Position numbers and translations under genes: made by a program. The notes beneath the pieces are model-generated. The model searched no databases, had not been told where the DNA came from, and saw only the letters and a list, made by a program, of their open reading frames with translations. Positions 49,901-57,963 of a stretch of 64,000 nt of DNA are shown here, piece after piece. This DNA comes from Lysobacter sp. Root76 (GTDB lineage Bacteria; Pseudomonadota; Gammaproteobacteria; Xanthomonadales; Xanthomonadaceae): positions 252,233 through 316,232 of the forward strand of contig NZ_LMIK01000004.1 of the NCBI RefSeq assembly GCF_001428685.1, written 5' to 3'. Numbering within the stretch: the first letter of the stretch is position 1; the number at the start of each line of letters is the position of its first letter.

Positions 49901-52082
49901 AACCGCCGTGCAGGTGCTGCTTGTCGCCGTCGATGATCGTGTCCAGCTCCGGCACCGCGCGCGAGGCCGCGGAATAGCCGCAGACCACGATCGGCAGGCG
50001 GTCCGAGGGCGTCGCCTGCAGGAACTCGAAGTACTGGCCATTGGGCGCGGCCAGCGGAACGTTATCGATCACCGCCAGGTCGTTGTTCCAGTCGCCGTCG
50101 CCCGTATAGCGCGGCGCGATCCGCCAGGACGAGGACTGCACGGTGCATTGCCCATAGGGACGCCCGCTCGCGCCGTTGCGGCCGGGGACGATCTGCACGC
50201 TGCTCATGCCGTGCAGGTTATGGGCGCAGGTCAGGATGCGGTTGTGGCCGATGTAGAAGCCGGTGCCCTGGTAGCCGGATCCGTCGGGACCGGTGATCAG
50301 CAGCTGGCAGATAGCCGAATGCGGATACAGCGAGGTGTTCGGCACGCCGGCGAACCACTCCTCGCGCGCCAGGCTGAAGGCGTCGGCCTGGCAGCTCAGC
50401 GCGGTGGACGGATCGGCGGGGTCGTAGAACGGGGTGATGATCTCCTGCGCGCGCGCATGGACCTTGCCGCCGCCCAATGCCTGCGCACGCGGCGCGGCGC
50501 GACTGGCGAGCGAGAACGAGATGCCGAAACCCGCGGCCTCCTGGGCGATCCACTGGCGCTTGGCCGCGGTGATCCGGCAGCCCAGGTTGGTGGTGGCCGA
50601 ATGCGCGGCCACGTGCACGCCGACCATGTGCGCGCGCGGGAAGGTGCCGCCTTCGATCCAGTACACCGGCGAGCCGCTGGCGCCGCCCAGGGTCTGCAGG
50701 TCGTAGTCGAAGGTTTCGTCGGTGGGCAGGCTGCGAATGTAACCGCCGTGCATGTGCTGCTTGTTCGGGTCGATGTTGTCGTTGACCCATTGCTCGATCG
50801 CGTCGTTGGCGTACCAGCGCGCGGAATAGCCGCAGACCACCACGCCCTCGGGACGCGACTGGGTCAATTCCTCGACCAGGTCGAAGGTGCGGTCGGCCGG
50901 CACCGCGTTGGCGGCCGGCACGCGGATCACCGCCATGTCGAAGTCGCTGTTGCCGGCGCTGTAGGACGGATGCTTGCGGCAGTCGGCCGCGGCGACGCGG
51001 AAGCGGCCGAAGGGTTCGGTGGCCGTGCTCACGCCGACACCGTTCTTGCCCGGCACGATGATCAGTTCGCTCTGTCCGTCGACCACATGCGCGGCGGTCA
51101 GCAGCAGGCAGGGGCCGATGAAGAACGCGCTGCCGTGCAGCGCCCCTTCTTCGCTGCCGTCGGGCCTGCGCACCTGGCAGATCGCCGAGTGCGGCGGCAC
51201 GGCGGTGTCGGTCACGCCGAGGAACCACATCGCGCTGCTCAGGAAGAACCCGATCTGGCTGGTCAGGGCGTCGAACCAGTTGCTCGGCTGATAGTACGAG
51301 GACACCAGCAGCGAACGCGGATTCGGCGTCGGGGTGCGGTGCGTGGGAGCGTCGTAGCGCTGGCTGTAGCGTGCATAGGACTGCGCGGTCGCGGGCGCGG
51401 CATCGCCCGGCGCGGCGGCGATCGGGGCGCTCCCGTCGATCGGTGCGGCGCCGTTGCCGTTGCTGGCCGGCGCGGGCGCGGGGGACGCCGCGGGCGCGGG
51501 GCCCTGCTGCCACAGATCGTCGGAGTAGCCGTCGCTGTACGGCGCCGGTTCCACCGGCGCGGCCGCGTGCGCGCCGCCGTTGCCGTTGCTGCGGCCGTTG
51601 CCGTTGGTCTTGATCGTCGCGGCCGTGTCGAGCGCGTCGCCGCCCCAGGCCAGGCCGCCGTTGGCGGCGACACCGTAACTCGACACCGCGTCCAGGCGCG
51701 CCGTGCGCCGCAGGCCGCGTTCGGTCAGGCCGCTGAGGTTGACGTACATGTTGCCGGCGTCGGGAATCTTCACCGATACCGGGCGGCTGCGATCGCCCTC
51801 GTTGTAGGTCGCCAAGCCGAAATACAGGCGCGGCTGGCCGACGAAGCGCGCGACCACGCTCGGCGGCACCAGGTAGACCGCGTCGCCGCGGCGCGCGCCG
51901 CTGCCCAGCACGCGGCTGGAGTAGAAGTTGCTGGCCGTGCGCCGGGCGCGATTCTCGGCCTTGAGCAGGTCCGGGTCGGTGGCCAGGCCGATCTCGAACA
52001 GCGGGTTTTCGCTGCGGACCGTGAAGCCCAGCACGCTGAAGCGATCGTCGATCGATTCGCGGTTGGCTCGGATGAGTGCCAT
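46983..52082 (-). CDS. Giant multi-peptidase: three trypsin-like domains, amidase and papain-like domain
   Basis: A 1699-residue protein. Residues 1-135 form an unknown N-terminal domain (FTVRSENPLFEIGLATDPDL), then a Pro/Ala/Asn-Gly linker. Trypsin-like domain 1 has His332/Asp382/Ser471, domain 2 His621/Asp668/Ser751, and domain 3 His1129/Asp1176/Ser1259, all with GASGSPVY nucleophile loops. Between 2 and 3 is an Amidase_2/PGRP domain (His886, His993, Cys1004) expected to cut peptidoglycan. A papain-like domain follows (Cys1341 in KDACWAASMAML, His1426, Asn1449 in LNPWD). The last 140 residues are a beta sandwich. Domains 2 and 3 are close duplicates. No signal peptide. AGGAG lies 11 bases before the ATG. 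Such an array of cell-wall and protein-cutting modules suggests a lytic effector. Confidence 0.88.
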   Translation of the reverse strand: MALIRANRESIDDRFSVLGFTVRSENPLFEIGLATDPDLLKAENRARRTASNFYSSRVLGSGARRGDAVYLVPPSVVARFVGQPRLYFGLATYNEGDRSRPVSVKIPDAGNMYVNLSGLTERGLRRTARLDAVSSYGVAANGGLAWGGDALDTAATIKTNGNGRSNGNGGAHAAAPVEPAPYSDGYSDDLWQQGPAPAASPAPAPASNGNGAAPIDGSAPIAAAPGDAAPATAQSYARYSQRYDAPTHRTPTPNPRSLLVSSYYQPSNWFDALTSQIGFFLSSAMWFLGVTDTAVPPHSAICQVRRPDGSEEGALHGSAFFIGPCLLLTAAHVVDGQSELIIVPGKNGVGVSTATEPFGRFRVAAADCRKHPSYSAGNSDFDMAVIRVPAANAVPADRTFDLVEELTQSRPEGVVVCGYSARWYANDAIEQWVNDNIDPNKQHMHGGYIRSLPTDETFDYDLQTLGGASGSPVYWIEGGTFPRAHMVGVHVAAHSATTNLGCRITAAKRQWIAQEAAGFGISFSLASRAAPRAQALGGGKVHARAQEIITPFYDPADPSTALSCQADAFSLAREEWFAGVPNTSLYPHSAICQLLITGPDGSGYQGTGFYIGHNRILTCAHNLHGMSSVQIVPGRNGASGRPYGQCTVQSSSWRIAPRYTGDGDWNNDLAVIDNVPLAAPNGQYFEFLQATPSDRLPIVVCGYSAASRAVPELDTIIDGDKQHLHGGYVREQPNPETIDYPILSLMGASGSPVYTLSDRGGGLKALICAVHVSGEPAAQGLNRGCFITPSKIDWIEGRATTFALGMPGSRRGQTRAFALEDDEQDNKGISEAIPDETVAAEQSYRQARAFDAPTAEYPGASRFAPAYTGNYRSMRTQRTVDRIVIHITDGGSRISGTIGWFQNPDQRNSRNEHITVSAHYVIGRDGEVVQMVRNNDVAWHASSANTHGIGIEHVANKRGLDPTEEQYQASSALVAWLCAQYGLPIDREHIVGHQEASPRDNHDCPSRLWNWDHYMDCVRAAAAAAAPAPTTQGLRGRGRATALALPGRAYATAQEIITPYYDPSNPMSALTCQDDAFSLAREEWFVGVEDTRAFPHSAICQLLMTDSAGNGWGGTGFYIGPNRILTCAHNLHNKVNVTVVPGQNGAGVKPFGECTLPSSSWRIAPRYTGTGNWENDLAVIENVPIAAPNGQYFEFLNATPSDRLPIVVCGYSGASDAVPELTAAIDGDKQHLHGGYAASQSNGEVIEYPILTLHGASGSPVYHLDRSSGQLKAQVCAVHVTGQPAAQGLNRGCFITPTKIDWIEGRATTFALGGGRPVRALSGGGADYPVVLVPQPNKDACWAASMAMLLSWRRNASYTPETLANQVGGSLASSYGWDLLNAVRDRYGFVVIPHPSNASVYNTPSQWAQWLRDCGALWVVIVGAPHAVVIAGIRGNLEDPASVQVKVLNPWDTRVAFDADPIDFHPANNGYEDWLPFADFAADFGNMAEPDYGNWRVLYLPPEAPSPSAQSLGYGGGLRLARPPSPVRALDSGSDASASGETREPIEPSRVAGTRMNVLRGSAGACRWALDQLEGLKSPALFSPSVSSAAALEVRIELGEWPAIEGQSSPLPITVDFRASQGSVGDVRVVAGLPANLAYGVEATARIEDAADVGSVAALKLSIDYRFSGLAQGSPAARIELRLLGDGRYERENRWVTTA

Positions 52083-52091
52083 GACTGACTC

Positions 52092-52430
52092 CTAGCGACG
52101 CTTGCGTTCACTGATGGAAGAAGCCGCGACATCGCGACGTTCGATCGCCGGCGCGCGAGCATCCAGCGCCAGTTCGATCGGCGTTCCGCCGACGTCGTTG
52201 ATGACCGAAGAAATTCGTTCCCAGAACCGTTGTTGGGCGTCGATGCCGATGCCTTCCAGGTGCGGCTTCATGAACTCGACCACCGATTCGAGATGGCGGA
52301 AGAACGCGCGCTGGCCGGACTGGACGTGCTCGACCGAACCGCGCCATTCGGCGACGGCGGCCTCGGCTTCGCCGCGCTCGCACCAGACGCGAACGATGAA
52401 GACGGCGGTACGGTCCTCGAGCAGTGCCAT
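52092..52430 (-). CDS. Small hypothetical protein heading the protease operon, 112 aa
   Basis: ALLEDRTAVFIVRVWCERGE, AEWRGSVEHVQSGQRAFFRH then LESVVEFMKPHLEGIG. The WRGSVEHVQSG segment looks like a conserved core that I associate with small proteins next to peptidase genes, though this is recollection. The stop is 9 bases before the giant gene's ATG. Start 52430 lacks a strong ribosome site. It is the first gene of the operon, so its upstream region must hold the operon promoter. Confidence 0.65.
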   Translation of the reverse strand: MALLEDRTAVFIVRVWCERGEAEAAVAEWRGSVEHVQSGQRAFFRHLESVVEFMKPHLEGIGIDAQQRFWERISSVINDVGGTPIELALDARAPAIERRDVAASSISERKRR

Positions 52431-52837
52431 TGCGACGGTGCCCCTGCGGAAACGCTTGCGGCCGAGGCTGCACCGGCGCCGTCACCGCGGCATCACCGGT
52501 GGATCACGGGTGAATCACGCGATCGTCGGGGCGTGTGATGTGGCGGTGATGCGGGTGAGAGGGCATGGGGCCGCCGCCGGCTTCGGTAGTAGGCGCAGTG
52601 ATGAGCGCCGCGAAGAGGGGCGAATGCGGCTGCGTGATCCGATAGCTGCGCGGCCGATGGGATGGCGATCGCGACTTACGTCGCTCCCACACGGAGCAGG
52701 GCAGATATCGCGTAGTCGACCGGGTCACAGTCCGGGCTGCGTCGCTCCCACTGTAGGAGCGACGTAAGTCGCGATCGGTACAGGCAGGTCTTCAACCAGT
52801 CCTCAACGGGCGCCCTTGCGGCCAAGCTCCCGCCCTC
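52431..52837. other. Intergenic region upstream of the protease operon
   Basis: Contains no gene I can support. It should carry the promoter of the 112-residue/giant operon near 52440-52560 and ends with the REP-like repeats at 52668-52775. CGGTGGATCAC and CGGGTGAATCACG around 52495-52518 form an imperfect direct repeat. Confidence 0.5.
52668..52775. repeat. REP-like repeat pair
   Basis: Arm ATCGCGACTTACGTCGCTCC (52668-52687, extending to 52690) is the exact reverse of the arm at 4840, and 52753-52775 is a facing copy with one change, so the pair forms a long palindrome with about 62 bases between. A partial third copy (GCGTCGCTCCCAC) lies at 52739-52751. Confidence 0.85.
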
Positions 52838-53803
52838 TCATCGCTCCAGAAACTGCAGACTCAACTGCAGCTGCGCATCCGCCGTGGCCAGACTGCGCCG
52901 CGCCGCATCGATCAATCCATAAGCGCGCATGCCCTCGTCGGCAATCATCGCCGCATATGCGGGCGCCGGCGCCGGCACCATCGGCTGGACCGCGTAGCCT
53001 ACGGCGCCCTGCGCCGGCCACGGCGGCGACGCCGCCTCGCTGCCGATCGCGCTCTGGGCGATGCTCTGGTACAGGGCCATGGTCTCGCGCATCGGTTGGA
53101 TCGCAAGCTCGCGCCGCAGCAGTTCGCGGCAATGCTCGAACTGGCGCAGAGCCTGCGCGCGCTGGCCGCTGAGCACGAGCAGCTGCATCAGATCGCGGTG
53201 CACATCCTCGCGCAGCGCATCGCTGTCCAGAATCGCCTGCGCATGCACGATGCCCTCGGCATAGTCGCGCCGGATCGTCGCCAGCTGCACCAGCCGCCCT
53301 AGCGCGTTCAGATAGTTGCGGCGGTGCTTCTCGCGTTCGCGCAGGGCCCAGTCGTCGGTAACGTCGAGCAGGATATCGGAGGTGTACATCGCCACGCCGC
53401 GGCGCAGGCCGTCGATGTCGGCGTCGCTGAGGCGTTCGGGCGCGCGGCTCAGGCCGGGCGTGACCAGGCGCTCGAACTCGTCCACGTCCAGCCACACCGC
53501 CGCCGGCCCGTTCAGCCCAATCGCGCCGCGCCGGTCGCAGACGATCAGGTCACCGTGCTTCAGCGGCGGTTTCTCGACCAAACGCCGCAGACGCCAAAGG
53601 GCGGTGTTGAACGAACCGGCGGTGGACGAGGACGAACGCTCGGGCCACAGGCTGGCGAGCAGTTCGGAACGGCTGAAGTAGCGGCCGCGGCCCAGGGCCA
53701 GGTAGGCGAGCAGACTCGCGCAGCGGCCGGCGATGGCGACGGCTTCGGAGGGCGCGCCGCCGCTGGCGATCGACAGCGATCCGAACAGGCAGATCCTGAA
53801 CAT
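52838..53803 (-). CDS. BTAD-domain (SARP-like) transcriptional regulator
   Basis: A 321-residue regulator: N-terminal OmpR-like winged helix (FRICLFGSLSIASGG, CASLLAYLALGRGRYFSRSE then LLASLWPERSSSSTAGSFNT) followed by a bacterial transcriptional activator domain of TPR-like helices (GVAMYTSDILLDVTDDW, YLNALGRLVQLATIRRDYAE then GIVHAQAILDSDALREDVHR). The C-terminal 60 residues are Pro/Ala-rich then helical. It lies just upstream of the protease operon on the same strand and may activate it, as SARP-like regulators do for specialised clusters. ATG 53803 begins the winged helix. Confidence 0.88.
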   Translation of the reverse strand: MFRICLFGSLSIASGGAPSEAVAIAGRCASLLAYLALGRGRYFSRSELLASLWPERSSSSTAGSFNTALWRLRRLVEKPPLKHGDLIVCDRRGAIGLNGPAAVWLDVDEFERLVTPGLSRAPERLSDADIDGLRRGVAMYTSDILLDVTDDWALREREKHRRNYLNALGRLVQLATIRRDYAEGIVHAQAILDSDALREDVHRDLMQLLVLSGQRAQALRQFEHCRELLRRELAIQPMRETMALYQSIAQSAIGSEAASPPWPAQGAVGYAVQPMVPAPAPAYAAMIADEGMRAYGLIDAARRSLATADAQLQLSLQFLER

Positions 53804-54143
53804 CCCGATGCTCCGTGCTGGGCCGGCGCGACGCGCGCGGCGAGGATGGATCCGGACCGTCCCCCGTGCCCGACACCGTGGCGGCGGTATCGACGGCAAC
53901 GCCGCGGAGCCAGGTCCGCGGCGCCCGACCTGTTTCGCATATCCGCCCACCGGCTGAGAAGTGCGCGCGCCGGCTGTCCTGGGACAGCCGCACTAGCCGT
54001 TAGCTGTAGCCGTAAGCCGTGATGGCCTGCCCACCGCCAGGAAAGCGATACCGGACAAGATTGGGCAAGAATCGCTTGCCGGTAAGCCGCGGCGGGCCAG
54101 GGACCGGGCGGCGCGACCAGGATGTCGACCGAAGGAGTGCTGC
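53804..54143. other. Divergent control region between BTAD and XRE regulators
   Basis: A 340-base gap with no supported gene. It includes repeated AGCCGT/TAGCTGTAGCCGT words around 53993-54020. It should carry the promoters of both regulators. Confidence 0.5.
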
Positions 54144-54503
54144 GTGAGTGCGTTGTCGCTGAGGATCCGCAAAGCCAGAGCGCTGGCTGCGTTGTCGCAA
54201 GCCGAACTCGCCCGCCGCATCGGCGTCAAGCGCAGCGCGGTCACCCAATGGGAGCACCCCGCCGGCACCACGCCCAGCGTCGAGCACCTGATCCAGATCG
54301 CCCAGGAAACCGTGCTGAGCTTCGAATGGCTGGCGACCGGGCGCGGCCCGAGCCGCTGCGAAGGCGCCGAACTGGCGCCGGCGGTGCTCGTCGACGACTA
54401 CGCGCGCGACGAACACGAGAGCGAGGCGCTGTCGCATTTCCGCCGGCTGTCGGGCAGCCGGCGGCGGATGGCGCTGGAGATTCTGCAGATCCTCGGCCGC
54501 TAG
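54144..54503 (+). CDS. XRE-family HTH transcriptional regulator
   Basis: A 119-residue protein with an N-terminal Cro/C1 helix-turn-helix (RIRKARALAALSQAELARRI then GVKRSAVTQWEHPAGTTPSV, LIQIAQETVLSFEWLATGRG) and an acidic then helical tail (DDYARDEHESEALSHFRRLS). GTG start with AAGGAG about 8 bases upstream. It is divergent from the BTAD gene; the two may form a regulatory pair. Its end is 3 bases from the metQ stop. Confidence 0.88.
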   Translation: MSALSLRIRKARALAALSQAELARRIGVKRSAVTQWEHPAGTTPSVEHLIQIAQETVLSFEWLATGRGPSRCEGAELAPAVLVDDYARDEHESEALSHFRRLSGSRRRMALEILQILGR

Positions 54504-54506
54504 CGT

Positions 54507-55295
54507 TCAGAACGCCGGCAGCACGGCGCCGCGGTACTTGGTCTGGATGAACACCTTGACCACCGGGCTGGTCAGCGCGGCGGCGAGCTTCTGCACCCGC
54601 GGATCGTTGATGTTGTCCGGGCGCGCGACCAGGAAATTGACGTAGGGCGAATTGCGGTCTTCGATGGTCAGCGCATCGCGGGTCGGATCCAGGCCGGCGT
54701 CGAGCGCGTAGTTGGTGTTGATCATGGCCAGGTCGACCTGGTCGAGCACGCGCGGCAGCATCGCCGAATCGAGTTCGCGGAAGGCCAGCTTCTTCGGGTT
54801 GTCGACGATGTCGCGCAGGGTCGCCAGCGGATCGGCGGGATCGCGCAGTTTGATCACCCCGGCCTTGTGCAACAGGATCAGGGCGCGGCTGTTGTTGCTG
54901 GGATCGTTCGGGATGGCGACGTCGGCGCCGGCCGGCAGCGCGTCCAGCGATTTGTAGCGGCGCGAGTAGGCGCCGAAGGGTTCGATGTGCACCCCGACCA
55001 CCGTGGTCAGCTGGGTGCCGCGGGTACGGTTGTAAGCGTCCAGGTAGGGCTCGGTCTGGAAGTAGTTCACATCGAGCAGCTTCTGCGCGACCTGGTCGTT
55101 GGGCTGCACGTAGTCGTTGAACACGCGCACTTCCAGCTTCACGCCCTGCTTGGCCAGGATCGGCTTGACCACCTCGAGGATCTCCGCATGCGGCACTGCG
55201 GTCGCGGCCACGGTCAGCGTGTCGGCGGGCGCCTGATTGCCGGCGCAGCCGGCGAGCGCGGCCAACGCGAACGAGTACAGGGCGAGTTTCTTCAT
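54507..55295 (-). CDS. metQ: MetQ methionine-binding lipoprotein
   Basis: A 262-residue NlpA-family substrate-binding lipoprotein. Lipobox LAALAGCAGN (Cys17), VAATAVPHAEILEVVKPILA, LEVRVFNDYVQPNDQVAQKL then DVNYFQTEPYLDAYN, and NDPSNNSRALILL are standard for MetQ. It delivers D/L-methionine to the MetNI transporter. It is the third gene of metNIQ, 36 bases after metI. Confidence 0.93.
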   Translation of the reverse strand: MKKLALYSFALAALAGCAGNQAPADTLTVAATAVPHAEILEVVKPILAKQGVKLEVRVFNDYVQPNDQVAQKLLDVNYFQTEPYLDAYNRTRGTQLTTVVGVHIEPFGAYSRRYKSLDALPAGADVAIPNDPSNNSRALILLHKAGVIKLRDPADPLATLRDIVDNPKKLAFRELDSAMLPRVLDQVDLAMINTNYALDAGLDPTRDALTIEDRNSPYVNFLVARPDNINDPRVQKLAAALTSPVVKVFIQTKYRGAVLPAF

Positions 55296-55331
55296 CGAGG
55301 GGATTCCGGAGGGGGATTGGGTGCCGCGGCT

Positions 55332-56021
55332 TCAGCGGCGACTGAAGCGTGCGACCAGGCGGTCGCCGACGCTTTGCAGCGCCTGGACCAGAATCAACAG
55401 CAAGATCACCGTGACCAAGGCGACATCGCCGTGCGAGCGCAGGTAGCCGTCGCGATAGGCCAGATCGCCCAGGCCGCCGGAACCGATCGCGCCGCCCATG
55501 GCGGTGTAGCCGATCAGGGCGATGGTGGTGACGGTGGCGCCGGCGATCAGGCCCGGCAAGGCTTCGGGCAGCAGCACGCGCAGCACGATCTGGCGGGTGT
55601 TCGCGCCCATCGCCAGGCTGGCCTCGATCACGCCGCGCTCGACCTCGCGCAGTGCGGTCTCGACCAGGCGCGCGTAGAACGGCGCGGCGCCGACCACCAG
55701 CGGCAGGATCGCGCCTCGCACCCCCAGCGACGTGCCCATCGCCGCCAGCGTCAGCGGAATCATCGCGATCATCAAGATGATGAAAGGTACCGAGCGCAGC
55801 AGATTGACCAGCAACGACAGCGCGCCGTAGAGCTTGGGCCGCGCGTGCAATTGGCGCGGCGCAGTGAGGAACAGCAGCACGCCGAGCGGCAGGCCGATCA
55901 GCAAGGTCAGCGGCAAGGCGCCGGCGAGCATCAGCAAGGTGTCGCCGCCGGCCTGGGCGATCTCGGCCCACTTGGCCGCGTCCAGGTGCGGGAACCACGC
56001 CCCGACGACCGCCCAGTTCAT
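55332..56021 (-). CDS. metI: MetI methionine ABC transporter permease
   Basis: A 229-residue five-helix permease with [33 protein letters not shown] and the EAA-loop [20 protein letters not shown], then [19 protein letters not shown]. The start overlaps the metN stop by 4 bases. It forms the membrane channel of the methionine importer. Confidence 0.94.
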   Translation of the reverse strand: MNWAVVGAWFPHLDAAKWAEIAQAGGDTLLMLAGALPLTLLIGLPLGVLLFLTAPRQLHARPKLYGALSLLVNLLRSVPFIILMIAMIPLTLAAMGTSLGVRGAILPLVVGAAPFYARLVETALREVERGVIEASLAMGANTRQIVLRVLLPEALPGLIAGATVTTIALIGYTAMGGAIGSGGLGDLAYRDGYLRSHGDVALVTVILLLILVQALQSVGDRLVARFSRR

Positions 56022-57025
56022 CGGCGCAGTTCCTCGACGTGCACGCCGGCGCGCGCGAACGCGGCCATGGCCAGTTCGGCGTCGCCGCCGACCAGCGACA
56101 CGGTGAGCTGACCGTAGGGCGTGTCCTTGATCCGGTCGATACGGCCGGCCAGGATGTTGTAATCGACGCCGGACTCGCGCGCGACGCGGCCCAGCAACGG
56201 CTCGTAGGTTTTCTCGCCGAGGAAGGTCAGGCGCAGGACGCGGCCGGGCACCTGCGCCAAGTCGCGGTGCAGCTCGCCTTCGTCGACGTGCTCGGCCTCG
56301 GCGACGAAACGGCGCGTGGTCGGATGGCGCGGATGCAGGAAGACCTCGCTGACAGGACCGCTCTCGACCAGCGCGCCGGCGTCGAGCACGGCGACGCGGT
56401 CGCAGACGCGGCGGATCACTTCCATCTCGTGGGTGATCAGGACGATGGTCAGGCCGAGTTCGCGGTTGATGCCCGACAGCAGTTGCAGCACCGATGCGGT
56501 GGTCTGCGGGTCCAGCGCGCTGGTGGCTTCGTCGCAGAGCAGGATCTTGGGCCCGGTGGCGAGCGCGCGCGCGATGCCGACGCGCTGCTTCTGGCCGCCC
56601 GACAGCTGCGCCGGATACTTGTGCGCCTGTTCGCTCAGGCCAACCCGCGCCAACAGTTCATCGACGCGCTTGGCGACGTCCGCGCTGGAGGCGCCGGCGA
56701 GTTCGAGCGGGAACGCGATGTTGGCTGCGACCGTCTTCGACGACAGCAGGTTGAAGTGCTGGAAAATCATGCCGACGCGCCGGCGCAAACCGCGCAGACC
56801 ATCGGCGTCCAGTGCGCCCACGTCCTCGCCGTCGACCTGGATACGGCCGCCGCTGGCCCTTTCGAGCCGGTTGATCAAGCGCAGCAGCGTGGACTTGCCG
56901 GCGCCGGAATGGCCGATGATGCCGAACACTTCGCCGGCCTCGATGCGCAGGTCGAGCGGAAGCAGCGCGGGCGTGTCCCTGCCAGCGATCCGGTACGACT
57001 TGCTGGCCTGCTGGAATTCGATCAC
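56018..57025 (-). CDS. metN: MetN methionine ABC transporter ATP-binding protein
   Basis: A 335-residue ATPase: Walker [13 protein letters not shown], signature [15 protein letters not shown], Walker [14 protein letters not shown], His in [12 protein letters not shown], and a C-terminal NIL domain (about 265-335) that binds methionine and inhibits transport. The start is GTG 57025 ([13 protein letters not shown]), because the upstream frame adds only Arg-rich sequence. First gene of metNIQ; no S-box or Met-box was identified by eye. Confidence 0.93.
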   Translation of the reverse strand: MIEFQQASKSYRIAGRDTPALLPLDLRIEAGEVFGIIGHSGAGKSTLLRLINRLERASGGRIQVDGEDVGALDADGLRGLRRRVGMIFQHFNLLSSKTVAANIAFPLELAGASSADVAKRVDELLARVGLSEQAHKYPAQLSGGQKQRVGIARALATGPKILLCDEATSALDPQTTASVLQLLSGINRELGLTIVLITHEMEVIRRVCDRVAVLDAGALVESGPVSEVFLHPRHPTTRRFVAEAEHVDEGELHRDLAQVPGRVLRLTFLGEKTYEPLLGRVARESGVDYNILAGRIDRIKDTPYGQLTVSLVGGDAELAMAAFARAGVHVEELRR

Positions 57026-57162
57026 GGAAGCTGGGGTTGAGGACGCCGGGCTCAAGCGTACCGCGTGGCGACGGTCGCCGTCGCGCACGCCGACGCATGA
57101 GCGCAGAACGATTCGTCAGTAGCGGCCGGCGCCGCCTTGTTCGCGCAGCGGTACGCGGGCGA

Positions 57163-57831
57163 TCAAGCGCCCGCGGCCTGCGACGGTTCCAGCCCGGCGA
57201 TCTGGCGCAGGGCGCGCTCGAACAGTTCCACCGGCTGGCCGCCCTGGATCAGATGGCGGTCGTTGATGATCACCGACGGTACCGCGCTGATGCCCTGGCT
57301 CTGATAGTGGCGTTCCTGCGCGCGCACTTCGTCGGCGTATTCCTGCGAGGCCAGTACCTGGCGCGCACGCGTCGCGTCCAGGCCGACCGCAGCGGCGACC
57401 TCGGCCAGGGTCTCGTGCGCGGACACGTCGCGGCCCTCGGTGAAGTAAGCGCGCAGCAGGGCATGCTTGAGCGCGCGTTCGTAGTCGCCGCCCTCGAGCG
57501 CGGCCCAATGCAGCAGGCGGTGGGCATCGAAGGTGTTGTAGATGCGGTTGCGCAGGTTGAACTCGAAGCCCAGCGCGGCGCCGCGCTGACGCAAGGCTTC
57601 GCGGTTCTGCGCGAGCTGCGCCGGGGTCGAGCCGTACTTCTCGATCAGGTGCTCGTCGATGTCCTGGCCTTGCGGGTCCATCTGCGGGTTGAGTTCGAAC
57701 GGCTGGAAGTGCAGTTCGACCGCGACCTCGTCGCCCACGCGCGCGATCGCCTGCTCCAGCGACTTCAGCCCGACCGCGCACCAGGGGCAGGAAACGTCGG
57801 AAACGAAATCGATCTTGATCGGCTGGGACAT
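57163..57831 (-). CDS. DsbA-family oxidoreductase (FrnE-like)
   Basis: A 222-residue cytoplasmic DsbA-like protein: thioredoxin start IKIDFVSDVSCPWCAVGLKS with the CPWC redox pair, a helical insertion (RNREALRQRGAAL-like region, AHRLLHWAALEGGDYERALK, LRAYFTEGRDVS), and ISAVPSVIINDRHLIQGGQP with cis-Pro. This is the FrnE/2-hydroxychromene-isomerase-like layout. Without a signal peptide, it probably acts on thiols in the cytoplasm. It follows metN after about 140 bases. Confidence 0.9.
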   Translation of the reverse strand: MSQPIKIDFVSDVSCPWCAVGLKSLEQAIARVGDEVAVELHFQPFELNPQMDPQGQDIDEHLIEKYGSTPAQLAQNREALRQRGAALGFEFNLRNRIYNTFDAHRLLHWAALEGGDYERALKHALLRAYFTEGRDVSAHETLAEVAAAVGLDATRARQVLASQEYADEVRAQERHYQSQGISAVPSVIINDRHLIQGGQPVELFERALRQIAGLEPSQAAGA

Positions 57832-57963
57832 GGGGGCACCGTGGGGATGCGGCCGGAACGCGGCCTCGATCGGTCCAAGATGCGGCGCAACATCCTGCCG
57901 ATCAACCGCGCGAGGCGGTCATGGGTGGGCCGCTGCGTTCCAGCGGTGGTCCGCTGGCGCCGT

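Noticed and set aside
46740-52088. A very long open frame on the plus strand (about 1780 codons)
   Set aside because: It lies opposite the giant multi-peptidase gene, whose motifs are clear. The antisense product is Arg/His/Gln-rich without domains; such frames are usual in GC-rich DNA.
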